A DNA stretch of 64,000 nt from Luteibacter sp. OK325 (GTDB taxonomy: Bacteria; Pseudomonadota; Gammaproteobacteria; Xanthomonadales; Rhodanobacteraceae). Position 1 is the stretch's first letter. The number at the start of each line of letters is the position of its first letter. The DNA is taken from positions 682,001-746,000 of the forward strand of contig NZ_QAOX01000001.1 in assembly GCF_003050935.1 (NCBI RefSeq), in the 5' to 3' direction. Shown one piece after another: positions 9,797 through 20,787 of the stretch. Both the position numbers and the translations under genes were made by a program. Below the pieces are notes generated by a model. It did not search any database and was not told the DNA's origin. It worked only from the letters and a program-made list of their open reading frames with translations.

Positions 9797-11071
9797 ATGA
9801 CCGCAGCCACCCCGGCCGCTGATCCAACACGCTCCTGGCGAGCGCTTCTGCTGAGTGCGCTCGTGGCGATCATACCGATCGCCGTGTCCGTTCCCTGGAA
9901 GATCAAGGCCCTGCCGATCCTGGTGCTGGTCATCACCGGCATCGTCATGCTCATCACGCGTGCGGAAACCCGCCTCCGTTACCGGGTCGCCTGGGCGATC
10001 GTGGTCATCTGCGTTCTGCGCTTCGCCTACGCCGTGTTCAATATCGCCTTCCATCGACTGGGCTGGAACGAACTCGACCTTCCCGCGCAGACCCTGGTGT
10101 TCCTCGTCACCGCCGCGGTGTTTACCGGGCGGCTGCACTGGCGTGGCATCTGGACCTTCTTCGCGGTAACCACCCTCGTGCTCGGCGGCTCCTGCATCGT
10201 CCAGCGCCACATCATGGGGGTGGACCGGGCGTATGGCATCAACGGCGGCGACTGGAGCGCCATCGAGTTCACCATGGTCACGCTGTGCATGACCCTGTTC
10301 TCGATCATCCGGCTGATCCAGCCGCGCATTGCCCAAGGCGAGCGCTGGCTGCACGGCGTCGCCGTCGCGGTGGGCGCCTACGGCGCCATCCTGACGCACA
10401 GCCGCGGGCCCATGCTGGCCTTCATACCGGCCCTGCTCATCGTCATCGCGGTGCACATCCGCCGCACCGGCAAGTGGCGTGGCGCGCTGGTCTTCGTGGG
10501 CGTGCTGGTCGTCGGCGTCGTGACCGCCACGACCGCCCTGGACCACGAGGTGGTGCGGCGCTTCAGCGAAGTCAGCGGTGAGATGTCCACGTTCAGCAAG
10601 GACAATTCGGTGGGCCCGGTGCGCGAACGCATGGCCATGTGGCAATCCGCCTGGGCCGCCTTCTGCCAGCACCCCCTCGTCGGCGTTGGCGTGGACCAGT
10701 TCGGCGCCTACACGCGCGCCAGGGTCGCGAGCGGCGAGGCGAGCGAATCCATCGCCAAGTACGACCATCCGCATAACGAATACCTCGAGGCCGCGGCGAC
10801 CGGTGGTGTGCCAGCGCTGCTGATCGTGCTGCTGTTGTTCGCCTTGCCGGCGGTCCACTTCATCCGCCGCCTGGGCGATCGCGACGAATGGGTGGCCACC
10901 CTCGCCACGGCCGGCCTGGCGGTGGTCACGATGTATGTCCTGTCGGCCATGACCGACAACGTGTTCTACCGGGCCATGCCGCATTCGTTCTTCCTTTTCC
11001 TCGTGCTCGGCTTCGTCATGGCCACGGCGCTGCCGGTGTCGACGCGGCGCGGCACCGCCGCGAGCGACTGA
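9797..11071 (+). CDS. O-antigen ligase / Wzy-like polymerase membrane protein
   Basis: The 424-residue, strongly hydrophobic protein has roughly ten predicted membrane segments and a large periplasmic loop. Within it the block FCQHPLVGVGVDQFGAY followed by YDHPHNEYLEAAATGGVPA matches the Wzy_C / WaaL signature of O-antigen ligases and polymerases, including the conserved His in the HNxxLE-like segment. Such enzymes join glycans from undecaprenyl carriers to lipid A-core or to each other in the periplasm. The ATG at 9797 has GGAAG upstream. It opens the polysaccharide block, and the next glycosyltransferase starts three bases after its stop. Ligase versus polymerase cannot be settled from sequence alone. 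Confidence 0.82.
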   Translation: MTAATPAADPTRSWRALLLSALVAIIPIAVSVPWKIKALPILVLVITGIVMLITRAETRLRYRVAWAIVVICVLRFAYAVFNIAFHRLGWNELDLPAQTLVFLVTAAVFTGRLHWRGIWTFFAVTTLVLGGSCIVQRHIMGVDRAYGINGGDWSAIEFTMVTLCMTLFSIIRLIQPRIAQGERWLHGVAVAVGAYGAILTHSRGPMLAFIPALLIVIAVHIRRTGKWRGALVFVGVLVVGVVTATTALDHEVVRRFSEVSGEMSTFSKDNSVGPVRERMAMWQSAWAAFCQHPLVGVGVDQFGAYTRARVASGEASESIAKYDHPHNEYLEAAATGGVPALLIVLLLFALPAVHFIRRLGDRDEWVATLATAGLAVVTMYVLSAMTDNVFYRAMPHSFFLFLVLGFVMATALPVSTRRGTAASD

Positions 11072-11073
11072 TC

Positions 11074-12042
11074 TTGCGTATCCACCTGCTCGCCTGGGAC
11101 AACCAGCGCGGCCTGTCCCATGACATCCGCGTGGTGGAAAACGCCTTGCGCGAGCTTGGCCACGAGGTCACCGTTTCCCGGCTCGGCTCACGCCGGCATG
11201 ACGGCGCCTGGAAGCTCCGCAGCATGCGTCTGCGCATGCTCCTGGGCGCGCCGCGCTTCGACATCAACCTTTCCCTGGAACATGTGCGCCCCGCCAGTTT
11301 CGGGCTGGCCCGCCGCAACCTGCTCATGCCTAACCCCGAGTGGGTCTCGGCGCGCGGCCAGCGCTACCTGGGTCGCTACGATGGCCTGCTGACCAAGACC
11401 CATGAAGCGACGAAGATCTTCACCGATCTCGGCCTGCGCGCGCTGGAAGTCGGCTTTCGCAGCCCCGACCGTTACGACGCCGGCGTGCCACGCGATCCGA
11501 GGGGATTCCTTCACGCGGCAGGTTCCAGCCAGCTGAAGGGTACGGCGCGCCTGATCGAGGTGTGGAAGCGTCACCCGGAATGGCCACTGCTGACCGTACT
11601 TCGCGGGGGCGCCACAGCCGAAGACGAAGGTGGCGCGACCAACCTGCGGATCGTGCGTGAACATTTGCCCGATACGGAAGTCCACCGCCTGCAGAATGCC
11701 TGCGCGTTCCACCTCTGCCTGTCGCAAACGGAAGGCTGGGGTCACTACCTGGTCGAGGCGATGAGCTGCGCCGCGGTCGTGCTGGCCTGTGATGGCGCAC
11801 CCATGAACCAGATGATCGACGCCAGTCGCGGTTTGCCCGTCCGCGCGACCGAGGGCGAACCGTTCAATCTCGCGCGCACGTGGCAGTTCGACGAAGCCGC
11901 GCTCGAGCAGGCAGTGGAACGCGCTATCGCCATGCCGGCGAGCGAGCGGGAGGCCCTCGGCGCCAACGCGCGCCGCTGGTACCTCGACAACGAGGCGAGG
12001 TTTACCTCACGCCTGGGCGTAGCGTTGGACGCCCTACGCTGA
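11074..12042 (+). CDS. Glycosyltransferase, GT-B fold (GT4-like)
   Basis: The 322-residue protein resembles retaining GT-B glycosyltransferases. It begins RIHLLAWDNQRGLSHD, and its C-terminal half has the usual donor-site block SQTEGWGHYLVEAMSCAAVV, where the E of VEAM is the conserved nucleotide-sugar-contacting residue. The N-terminal domain is short compared with most GT4 enzymes. The start is the TTG at 11074, which puts the family's usual N-terminus three bases after the ligase stop; no ATG fits. Its 3' end overlaps the convergent GT2 gene by 9 bp. Sugar donor and acceptor are unknown; LPS or capsule assembly is inferred from neighbours. Confidence 0.75.
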   Translation: MRIHLLAWDNQRGLSHDIRVVENALRELGHEVTVSRLGSRRHDGAWKLRSMRLRMLLGAPRFDINLSLEHVRPASFGLARRNLLMPNPEWVSARGQRYLGRYDGLLTKTHEATKIFTDLGLRALEVGFRSPDRYDAGVPRDPRGFLHAAGSSQLKGTARLIEVWKRHPEWPLLTVLRGGATAEDEGGATNLRIVREHLPDTEVHRLQNACAFHLCLSQTEGWGHYLVEAMSCAAVVLACDGAPMNQMIDASRGLPVRATEGEPFNLARTWQFDEAALEQAVERAIAMPASEREALGANARRWYLDNEARFTSRLGVALDALR

Positions 12043-12864
12043 AGCGGGACGTACGTCCGGCGGCGGCGTGACAAACTCCGCCAGGTGCTGGTCGATGCCG
12101 AGCTCGCAGCGGACCAGGCCGAGCTTTCGTGTCTCGTCGAGGATGCGGTCGTTCGGATTGTCGACGATGTTCTTCCGGGTGCGGTGGTAAAGGTGCGTCG
12201 CCAGCGCACTGAAGCGCAGCTCGCGCCGAAGCATGCCCGCGTGGAAGGCGCGCGTGACCAGCTCGGTGTCCTCGCGGCCCCAGCCCGTCATGCCCTCGTT
12301 GAAACCATTCAACATGAGCAGGTCTTCGCGCCAGAATCCCATGTTGCAGCTCTTGATGCCGCGCGTCTTCTGGCTCGGTTTGGCATACCAGCGCGCCAGC
12401 ACGGGCATGCGCAGGGTGTGACGGCGGCGTTCGATGCCGGGGGTGAAGAAGGTGGCGCGGACCGAACTATCGGCGAGCATGCGTCGGGTCAGTGCTTCGT
12501 CGCTGAGCACGCGCGAGCCCTGCACGTAGCAACCCCGCGTGGCAAACGCTTCGTGATCGGCGACGAAGTGCGGCTCGGCCACCATATCGCCGTCCAGGAT
12601 GATGATGTAGTCGCCCGTGGCCGCGGCGATGGCACGATTGCGCGCGCGACTCATGCGCGCCCCGTCGTCGGGCTGCCAGAGGTGGACCAGGCGTACCGGG
12701 AAGGTCGTCGCCACGCGCTCGATCACGCGGCGTGTTTCGCCGGTCGAGCCGTCGTCGGTGACGATGACCTCGTCAGGCAGACGGGTCTGCCGGGCCAGAG
12801 ATTCGAGCACGCGCTCGAGGGCGCCAGGCCAGTTGTAGGTAATGATGGCAACGGTAATGCGCAT
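12034..12864 (-). CDS. Glycosyltransferase family 2 with galactosyltransferase-type C-terminus
   Basis: The 276-residue GT-A enzyme starts RITVAIITYNWPGALERVLE and has DDGS at residues 37-40 and the metal-binding ILDGDMV motif near 92-98. A C-terminal GWGREDTELVTR block is typical of the glyco_transf_7C module that follows GT2 domains in chondroitin-synthase-like and LOS enzymes. It transfers a sugar from a nucleotide donor; substrate unknown. It is transcribed opposite to the rest of the cluster, converging with the GT4-like gene and diverging from the next GT2 gene across only 44 bp, which must hold both starts' control sites. Confidence 0.82.
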   Translation of the reverse strand: MRITVAIITYNWPGALERVLESLARQTRLPDEVIVTDDGSTGETRRVIERVATTFPVRLVHLWQPDDGARMSRARNRAIAAATGDYIIILDGDMVAEPHFVADHEAFATRGCYVQGSRVLSDEALTRRMLADSSVRATFFTPGIERRRHTLRMPVLARWYAKPSQKTRGIKSCNMGFWREDLLMLNGFNEGMTGWGREDTELVTRAFHAGMLRRELRFSALATHLYHRTRKNIVDNPNDRILDETRKLGLVRCELGIDQHLAEFVTPPPDVRPASA

Positions 12865-12908
12865 GGGGGCGAAGGATAGCTCACAGGCGATTCGGTTAGA
12901 CTTTCCCG

Positions 12909-13742
12909 ATGGCGAGCCATTCCCTGACCCTTGTAGTGATCACCTATAACGAGGCGCACACGATCGCCCGCTGCCTGGACAGCGTGCCGTTCGCGACCGA
13001 GAAGGTGGTGGTCGACAGCGGCAGTACGGACGACACGGTGGCCATCGCGCAGGCGCACGGCGCGCGCGTGGTCCATCAGGACTGGCTTGGGTTCGGCCCC
13101 CAGCGCAATTTCGCCACCACCCAGGCCAGTCATGACTGGCTGCTCGCCCTGGACGCCGACGAGTTCCTCTCGCCGGAGCTCGCCGCCGAACTGGAATCGG
13201 CGTTGCCGTCCATCCAGGCCAGCGGTGACGCGGCCGCGTTCCTGCGCCGGCGCACCATCTACATGGGCGCGCCCATGCGCTGGTACCGGCCTGCGGTCGG
13301 CGAAAAGATGGCGCGCCTGTGGCATCGCGAGCGCGCCCGCTGGACGGACGCCCGTGTGCACGAATCGCTGCGTTTCGATGGCGCGGCACGCACGCTGCGC
13401 GCGCCGTTCGACCACGTGAACAACCCCAGCCTGGTCGAGAAACAACTCAAGGTGCTGCGCTATGCCGAGCTGAAGTGCCGCGACTGGTACGACAAAGGCC
13501 AGTCGCCGCGGATGTGGCAGACGCCGTTCGTCTTCCTGCTCGCCTTCATCAAGGATTACGTGTTCCGCCTTGCCATGTTCGACGGCTGGCGCGGCTTCAT
13601 CATCGCCCAGACCGCAGCCAGCTACGCCGTCTACAAGCGCATGCGTTACTACGAAATGCGGCACAACCCTGCCTCACGCGAGTCCGCCGCCACGGCCCTG
13701 CACCGTCACGGCCTGGACCGTGGCTCGGAAACCCCCACATGA
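12909..13742 (+). CDS. Glycosyltransferase family 2, WaaE/KdtX-like LPS-core enzyme
   Basis: The 277-residue protein matches the WaaE/KdtX group of LPS-core glucosyltransferases: SLTLVVITYNEAHTIARCLD at the start, VVDSGSTDDT near 36-45, LALDADEFLSPEL near 80-92, and RTIYMGAPMRWYRP in the acceptor part. A C-terminal hydrophobic/amphipathic stretch would seat it at the inner face of the cytoplasmic membrane. The next gene starts inside its stop codon (ATGA), so the two are co-translated. Assignment to core oligosaccharide assembly is family-based; the exact linkage is not predictable. Confidence 0.82.
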   Translation: MASHSLTLVVITYNEAHTIARCLDSVPFATEKVVVDSGSTDDTVAIAQAHGARVVHQDWLGFGPQRNFATTQASHDWLLALDADEFLSPELAAELESALPSIQASGDAAAFLRRRTIYMGAPMRWYRPAVGEKMARLWHRERARWTDARVHESLRFDGAARTLRAPFDHVNNPSLVEKQLKVLRYAELKCRDWYDKGQSPRMWQTPFVFLLAFIKDYVFRLAMFDGWRGFIIAQTAASYAVYKRMRYYEMRHNPASRESAATALHRHGLDRGSETPT

Positions 13743-14770
13743 AGAAGCACTACCTCCTCTACGGCTCGGAGCGTTACGCGCTGGCTATCCTGCGTCCGTT
13801 GCAGGACGCGATCCGCGCGCGCGGCGACGAGGCGGCATGGTTCTTCGACGGTCCCGGCGGCGAAGACCTCGTGGCCGGCGAGACCTGGCTGCGGACGACC
13901 CAGGAAGTGCGCCACTTCAACCCGATCGCGGTCGTGACCTCGAGCAACGCGGTGCCGCATTTCTTTCCGGGCGTGAAGGTGGAAACCTTCCATGGTTTCA
14001 ATGCCGGCAAGCCCCGGCACATCTATATCCGCGGCTTCTTCGACCTTTACTGCACCACCGGCCCGAAGGACACGAAGGCGTTTGGCGACATCGCCGCACA
14101 GATGGGCCATTTTGCCGTGAAGGAAACCGGCTGGCCCAAGCTCGACCCCTTCATGGGCGAGATGGGTGCGCGACCGGTGCCGCCGTTGCGCCAGCCGCCG
14201 GTGATCCTCTATCACTCCACGTTCTCACCCTCGTGGAGCGCCGCGGAGATCCTCTACGACAAGGTGCGCGAGCTCTCACGCAACGGCCGTTACCGCTTCA
14301 TCGTCACCTTCCACCCGAAGATGAACCCGGAAACCACGGCCAAATACCGCGCACTGGCGAACGAGTACCTCCGCTTCGCCGACGACGACAACATCCTCGA
14401 CCTGTTCGGCCAGGCGGACATGATGTGCTCGGACACCTCGTCGGCGTTGAGCGAGTTCCTGCTCACCGGCAAACCCGTGGTGACCTTCAAGAACCGGGCT
14501 CCCGGCCCGCAGCTGATCGATATCGACGACGCGGAGCAATTCGAGCCGGCCATCGAGCGTGCCCTGGCCCGTTCGCCGGAGCTGATGAAGGCCATCGACG
14601 ACTTCGGAACCAGTATCCACCCGTACCGCGACGGCAAATCCAGCGAACGGGTGCTCGACGCGATCGACCAGTTCATTGCCGAAGGTGGGCGTAACCGCCG
14701 GCGCAAGCCCCTCAATCTGTGGCGCAAACTGAAGATTCGACGACGCATCGGGTATTGGGGCCCGGCCTGA
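13739..14770 (+). CDS. CDP-glycerol glycerophosphotransferase-like protein
   Basis: The 343-residue protein resembles the Glyphos_transf (TagB/TagF) family, which transfers glycerol phosphate from CDP-glycerol. The recognisable part is ADMMCSDTSSALSEFLLTGK near 225-245, equivalent to the D-SS-x-x-E/D-F segment of TagF, plus HGFNAGKPRH near 84-93 and VTFHPKMNP near 195. Its start overlaps the preceding GT2 stop (ATGA at 13739). In Gram-negative LPS clusters such enzymes decorate core or O-antigen; the donor here could also be another CDP- or nucleotide-linked group. A Lys/Arg-rich C-terminal tail may bind membrane. Confidence 0.7.
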   Translation: MKKHYLLYGSERYALAILRPLQDAIRARGDEAAWFFDGPGGEDLVAGETWLRTTQEVRHFNPIAVVTSSNAVPHFFPGVKVETFHGFNAGKPRHIYIRGFFDLYCTTGPKDTKAFGDIAAQMGHFAVKETGWPKLDPFMGEMGARPVPPLRQPPVILYHSTFSPSWSAAEILYDKVRELSRNGRYRFIVTFHPKMNPETTAKYRALANEYLRFADDDNILDLFGQADMMCSDTSSALSEFLLTGKPVVTFKNRAPGPQLIDIDDAEQFEPAIERALARSPELMKAIDDFGTSIHPYRDGKSSERVLDAIDQFIAEGGRNRRRKPLNLWRKLKIRRRIGYWGPA

Positions 14771-14867
14771 CCGGCCGCGGCGTCCACGTTCCGGCGACGA
14801 CAGGGGCGGTAGGAGTGGAGTCAGCCATTCCACCGATCGTACGTTTAGAATTCATGATCCTTTAACG

Positions 14868-16847
14868 GTGACGACGCCCTTGTCCAATAGCGCCTATATC
14901 CGCTCGGAACATCTTCGCGCCCTCTGGCCATGGCTGCCGCTGTGGTCGGTGATGGCCCTGCTCGCGATTTTCTCGCACGGCCCGATGCCGATGTTCTCCA
15001 CGCGGACGCTCGCCGTGGCGTGGGAGATGTGGGCGCACGGCCACTGGCTGGTGCCGCATATCAATGGCGACCCGTACAGCGAGAAGGTGCCCCTGCTGTT
15101 CTGGATGATCCATGCGGGCTGGGCCGTGTTCGGCGTCAACGATGTGTGGCCGCGCATCCTCGAGGTGGTCTTCGGCGCCGTGCAACTGGTGCTTGCCTCC
15201 GTACTGGCCGGCCGCCTGTTTCCCACGCGTCCATGGGTAGCTAAAGCGACGCCATGGCTGCTGATGGCCTTCGCCTACGCCTTCCTGTTCGGCCTGCAGA
15301 TCATGTACGAGGTGCTCCTCGTGGTCTGGGTGCTGGCCGCCCTGCTCTGCCTCACCCCTACCGCAACCCGTGCCGAGCCCCGCTGGTGGCTGTTCGGCCT
15401 GATGGTCGGCCTCGGCCTGCTGACCAAGGGGCCGGTGATGGTGGTGCATGTACTGTTTCCGTTCCTGCTCGGCCCGCTGTGGAACACCTGGGCACGCGAG
15501 AACCGCGCCCGCTGGTACGGTTTCGGCTTACTCGGCCTGGTGCTGGGTTTCGCCATCCTGCTTGCCTGGGCGATTCCCGCCGGCGAGGCGGGCGGCGAGG
15601 CGTATCGACAGCGCCTGTTCTTCACGCAGACCGCCGGACGCGTGGCCACCAACCATACCCCGGGCCTACAGAGCCATCCGCGGGCGGCCTGGTATTACCT
15701 GATCTACCTGCCGGTCATCGTGTTCCCGCTGAGCGGCTGGCTGCGTGGCATCGTCGCCTTGCCGATGACCTTGCTCCGTCGCCCCTGGCGCGCAGGCACG
15801 GGTGCGGCGCTGATCGTCGCCGGCGTGGCCTTGCTCCTGTTGCTGGTTTCGGCTGCCGTCGCACCCGTCAATGCACACGTGGACCAGATCCTCCTGGTGG
15901 TGGACCGGATCCTGCTGGTGCTGGTGCTGGTGCCGCTGTTTGTTGCCCTGATGCGCCAGCCACTCGAGTCCGGCCTGCAGTTCCTCATCGTGTGGTTGCT
16001 GCCGGTCCTGCTGACCTTCTCGCTGATCGGTGGCAAGCAGCTCTACTACGCACTGCCGGAGCTGGCGGGCGTGACCATGCTCGTGGCGGCCGCCGTGGCC
16101 GATCTGCGCGAACGTCACAAGGGACTGGCCTCGAACTACGCCCTCGGCACGTGGCCGCTGTCGCTGGGCGCCTTCCTGCTCGCTATCGTGCTGTTCGCCA
16201 TGCCGTCGGTCGTGCCGACGCACTTCCCGGACAACATCTGGCTCACCGGGATGGCACCGTACTCGCGCTTCTTCGGGGTGATCTTCGTCGTCCTCGGCGC
16301 GCTGCTCCTGCTCCGCGGTCGCGGTGAAATGCGCCGGCTGGCTTTCGCCGGCCTGATCGGCACCGTGGCCCTCAATGCCTTGTTCACCATGGGCCTGTGG
16401 TATCGCTACGACCTCGCCCCGGCGTCGGCCTTCCTGGCCCAGGCCGATGCGGCCGGGCGCCCGATCGGCAACCTGGGCACCGAGTACAACGGCCAGTACC
16501 ACTTCGCCGGACGCCTGATGCACCCCATCGCGCGGCTCAACGAGCTGCCGGGTTCCGCCCCGCAGGCGGACGATGACGACGATGACGACGCCATCCACGA
16601 CGGCGACAGCCTCGACGACTTCGCCCGGCACCACCCGGACGGCTTGGTGGTGTCCTATGCCAAGCATCCGCCGGCGAACGCCTTCCGCTTCGCCCGGCTG
16701 ATCCAGCCTTCGCGCACCGGCTGGCTGATGATCTGGGACGCCCCCACGCTCAATGCGCTGCACATGGGTCACCTGCCCCCCGAGCCGAAGCAGCCGACCC
16801 TGCTCTACCCACAGGATTACTGGCGCACGCGGACCGCCGCGCGATGA
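14868..16847 (+). CDS. ArnT/GT39-type membrane glycosyltransferase
   Basis: The 659-residue protein has about a dozen hydrophobic segments and the first-loop signature of polyprenyl-phosphate-sugar transferases: RTLAVAWEMW near 46-55, then NGDPYSEKVPLLFW near 66-79 and, later, LTKGPVMVVH. These enzymes (ArnT, PMT) move a sugar from a lipid carrier to lipid A, core or protein on the periplasmic side. A run of Asp (DDDDDDDAIHDGDS) occurs in the C-terminal soluble part, an unusual low-complexity insert. I use the GTG at 14868; a TTG four codons on (14880) is an alternative. The TPR gene overlaps its stop by 4 bp. Confidence 0.8.
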   Translation: MTTPLSNSAYIRSEHLRALWPWLPLWSVMALLAIFSHGPMPMFSTRTLAVAWEMWAHGHWLVPHINGDPYSEKVPLLFWMIHAGWAVFGVNDVWPRILEVVFGAVQLVLASVLAGRLFPTRPWVAKATPWLLMAFAYAFLFGLQIMYEVLLVVWVLAALLCLTPTATRAEPRWWLFGLMVGLGLLTKGPVMVVHVLFPFLLGPLWNTWARENRARWYGFGLLGLVLGFAILLAWAIPAGEAGGEAYRQRLFFTQTAGRVATNHTPGLQSHPRAAWYYLIYLPVIVFPLSGWLRGIVALPMTLLRRPWRAGTGAALIVAGVALLLLLVSAAVAPVNAHVDQILLVVDRILLVLVLVPLFVALMRQPLESGLQFLIVWLLPVLLTFSLIGGKQLYYALPELAGVTMLVAAAVADLRERHKGLASNYALGTWPLSLGAFLLAIVLFAMPSVVPTHFPDNIWLTGMAPYSRFFGVIFVVLGALLLLRGRGEMRRLAFAGLIGTVALNALFTMGLWYRYDLAPASAFLAQADAAGRPIGNLGTEYNGQYHFAGRLMHPIARLNELPGSAPQADDDDDDDAIHDGDSLDDFARHHPDGLVVSYAKHPPANAFRFARLIQPSRTGWLMIWDAPTLNALHMGHLPPEPKQPTLLYPQDYWRTRTAAR

Positions 16848-17167
16848 CCGACCCCCTCGTCGAACGGCTGCGTGCACAGATCGGCGGCGTTCGCGACGGG
16901 GCCCTGCTGCGCTTTTCCATCGGTAACGCCCATCTGGGCGATGGCAGCTACGCCGAGGCGGCCACCGCCTTCCGCGAGGCGCTAGGCTTCGACCCCGCGT
17001 ATTCCGCGGCCTGGAAACTCTTGGGCAAGGCGCTGCTGGCCATGGACGACGATGCCGGCGCCGCTGAGGCATGGGGCCAGGGCATCACCACGGCGACCGG
17101 CCGCGGTGACATGCAGGCCGCGAAGGAAATGACCGTCTTCCTCAACCGCCTTTCGCGGAACGGTTGA
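16844..17167 (+). CDS. Small TPR-repeat protein
   Basis: The 107-residue protein contains about two tetratricopeptide repeats: FSIGNAHLGDGSYAEAATAF, then SAAWKLLGKALLAMDDDAGA. There is no signal peptide, so it should be cytosolic and act as a small protein-protein adaptor. It overlaps the upstream membrane glycosyltransferase by ATGA and converges with lpxL, overlapping that gene's 3' end by 26 bp. Its partner is unknown; the coupling suggests work with the GT39-type transferase. Confidence 0.75.
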   Translation: MTDPLVERLRAQIGGVRDGALLRFSIGNAHLGDGSYAEAATAFREALGFDPAYSAAWKLLGKALLAMDDDAGAAEAWGQGITTATGRGDMQAAKEMTVFLNRLSRNG

Positions 17168-18044
17168 TCCAGTAAGGGTTACGGCCGGACGCGTTGAAAC
17201 GCTTGTAGTGCCACTGGTACTGCGCGAAGGCACGCTCCGCACACTGCTCCACGCCACGATTGAGCGCGACACAGGCCACGTCGAGGTCGGCGCTGTCGAT
17301 GCCTTCCGGGGCCGGCAGGACATGGATGCGGAAACCGGCACCCTCGGGCAACCGCTCGGCAAAACTGAAGAGCACCGTGGCTCCCGTGCGCGCCGCCAGG
17401 CGCGGCAGGAGAACCATGGTCAGCGCTTCCTCGCCGAAGAAGGGGGCGAACACACCCTCGCCCTCACGCGGCCGCTGGTCCGGGAGAATACCGACCGTAC
17501 CGCCGGCGCCGAGGCGCTTGAACAGCGTGCGCACACCGGCACCTTCCGCCCTTACCTGCTCGGGCGCCAGCTTGCCGCGCACCTTGCGCAGCAGCGCTTC
17601 GATCGCCTGGATGCGCGGTGGCCGGTAAAGGATGGCCATGGGTGTCTTGCTGCAGAGCCAGTAATTGAGTAGCTCCCAGCATCCCAGGTGGGGGGCGGCG
17701 ATGATCACGCCTTTGCCCGAAGCCAGCGCAGCTTCGAACAGCTCGCCACCGACCACCTCGCGCACCAGGCCGAGCGAGCGGTCGGCGCCGGCGCCCCAGA
17801 TCGCGGCTACTTCGGTCACGGACTTGCCGGCCTCCTCCATGGTCTCCTGCAGGAGTTCAGCCCGCTTGGCGTCGGTCAGTTCCGGGCGCGTCAGACGCAG
17901 ATTGACGGCGGTGACGTGCGTGCTGTGCGAGTGGGCGCGCAACGCCCGCCGGCCCATCCAGGCACCGACCGAATGCACGGTACGCAGCGAAAAGAGGCTG
18001 ACCAGCCGGAGCAGGAGGTAGAGGAGGTAGATATCGGGGCGCAT
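17142..18044 (-). CDS. Lipid A lauroyl/myristoyl acyltransferase (LpxL/HtrB family)
   Basis: The 300-residue inner-membrane protein belongs to the lysophospholipid-acyltransferase-like LpxL/LpxM family that adds secondary acyl chains to Kdo2-lipid IVA. An N-terminal membrane helix (about 5-25) precedes the catalytic block APHLGCWELLNYW, with the HxxxxE pair, near 120-132, and ILPDQRPREGEGVFAPFFG near 190-208. Length is typical. It closes the envelope block and converges with the TPR gene. Which secondary chain it adds cannot be told from sequence. Confidence 0.88.
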   Translation of the reverse strand: MRPDIYLLYLLLRLVSLFSLRTVHSVGAWMGRRALRAHSHSTHVTAVNLRLTRPELTDAKRAELLQETMEEAGKSVTEVAAIWGAGADRSLGLVREVVGGELFEAALASGKGVIIAAPHLGCWELLNYWLCSKTPMAILYRPPRIQAIEALLRKVRGKLAPEQVRAEGAGVRTLFKRLGAGGTVGILPDQRPREGEGVFAPFFGEEALTMVLLPRLAARTGATVLFSFAERLPEGAGFRIHVLPAPEGIDSADLDVACVALNRGVEQCAERAFAQYQWHYKRFNASGRNPYWINRSAKGG

Positions 18045-18111
18045 CCGGAGAAGTGTACCGCCGCGTGCCAGCCTCCTTTAAGCTTGGCCGCCGTCCGCCG
18101 TTAGCCTTTCC

Positions 18112-18555
18112 ATGATTGCAGTGATCCAGCGTGCGGAGTCCGCGCGTGTCGATGTCGAGGGAGAAACCGTGGGTGCCATTGGCGCCGGCCTGCTCGCGCT
18201 GGTCGCGGTCGAGCCGGGCGACGGTGAAGCTCAGTGCGTCCGCATGCTCGAGCGCCTCCGTGGTTACCGCCTATTTTCCGACAGCGAGGGAAAGATGAAC
18301 CTCAGCCTCGCCGATACCGGTGGCGGCCTGCTCCTGGTCAGCCAGTTCACTCTTGCCGCCGATACCCGCAAGGGCATGCGCCCCAGCTTCACCACGGCCG
18401 CCGCCCCCGCTGAAGCCAGTCTCTGGTTCGACCGCCTTGTGGCCCTGGCGCGTGCCGCGCACGCCCCGGGGGTGGAAACCGGGCGCTTCGGTGCCCATAT
18501 GAAGGTACATCTCATCAACGATGGCCCGGTCACCTTCCGTCTGGAGGTGCGCTGA
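18112..18555 (+). CDS. dtd: D-aminoacyl-tRNA deacylase
   Basis: Dtd hydrolyses D-amino acids (and glycine mischarged on tRNA-Ala) from tRNA. The 147-residue length is standard. Both active-site motifs are present: [10 protein letters not shown] near 77-86, with the catalytic Thr of SQFTL, and [12 protein letters not shown] at the C-terminus, which carries the Gly-Pro pair that rejects L-amino acids. The start is the ATG at 18112. It stands alone, 178 bp upstream of rpoD. Confidence 0.96.
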   Translation: MIAVIQRAESARVDVEGETVGAIGAGLLALVAVEPGDGEAQCVRMLERLRGYRLFSDSEGKMNLSLADTGGGLLLVSQFTLAADTRKGMRPSFTTAAAPAEASLWFDRLVALARAAHAPGVETGRFGAHMKVHLINDGPVTFRLEVR

Positions 18556-18674
18556 GGCGTCCTTACGGGGTCCCATTGGCCCTTTCTTCTCATCGCGACG
18601 CTCGACGCCCGGCCGGAAACGGCCATCTGGCGCGATTCTTGCGTCCCCTCGATGAGCCCGATCCACTTGAAAAC

Positions 18675-18703
18675 TGGTCAAAAAATCATCAAATGACTAT
18701 ACT
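18675..18703 (+). promoter_or_regulatory. Candidate rpoD promoter
   Basis: TATACT at 18698-18703 is a good -10 hexamer. TGGTCA at 18675-18680, exactly 17 bp upstream, matches the -35 consensus at 4 of 6 positions. The spacer is A/T-rich. The implied transcript start is about 20 bp before the rpoD ATG at 18734. Confidence 0.5.
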
Positions 18704-18733
18704 GATCGGTTCCTGTAACCCGCGGCGGTCGGC

Positions 18734-20605
<1,872 letters not shown>

Positions 20606-20628
20606 TCGGTAGCGACATCTGGTTAGAC

Positions 20629-20661
20629 GAAAACGCCCGCGCAAGCGGGCGTTTTCTTTTG
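20629..20661 (+). terminator. rho-independent terminator of rpoD
   Basis: GAAAACGCCCGC (20629-20640) pairs perfectly with GCGGGCGTTTTC (20645-20656) across a GCAA tetraloop and is followed by TTTTG. This is a textbook intrinsic terminator 23 bp after rpoD. Confidence 0.92.
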
Positions 20662-20787
20662 TAGGAGCCGATTCATCGGCGATAACCAGATCACCCCACC
20701 CCATCAAACCTCCGGCTCCCGTGGATGCACGGTAGCAGCCGCCCCAACACCTGCGCTCTAATCCCCACAGCAAAAGGGAATAGCGAA

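Noticed and set aside
18667-18703. TTGAAA at 18667 as -35 of the rpoD promoter
   Set aside because: Its spacer to the TATACT -10 would be 25 bp; TGGTCA at 18675 gives the proper 17 bp.
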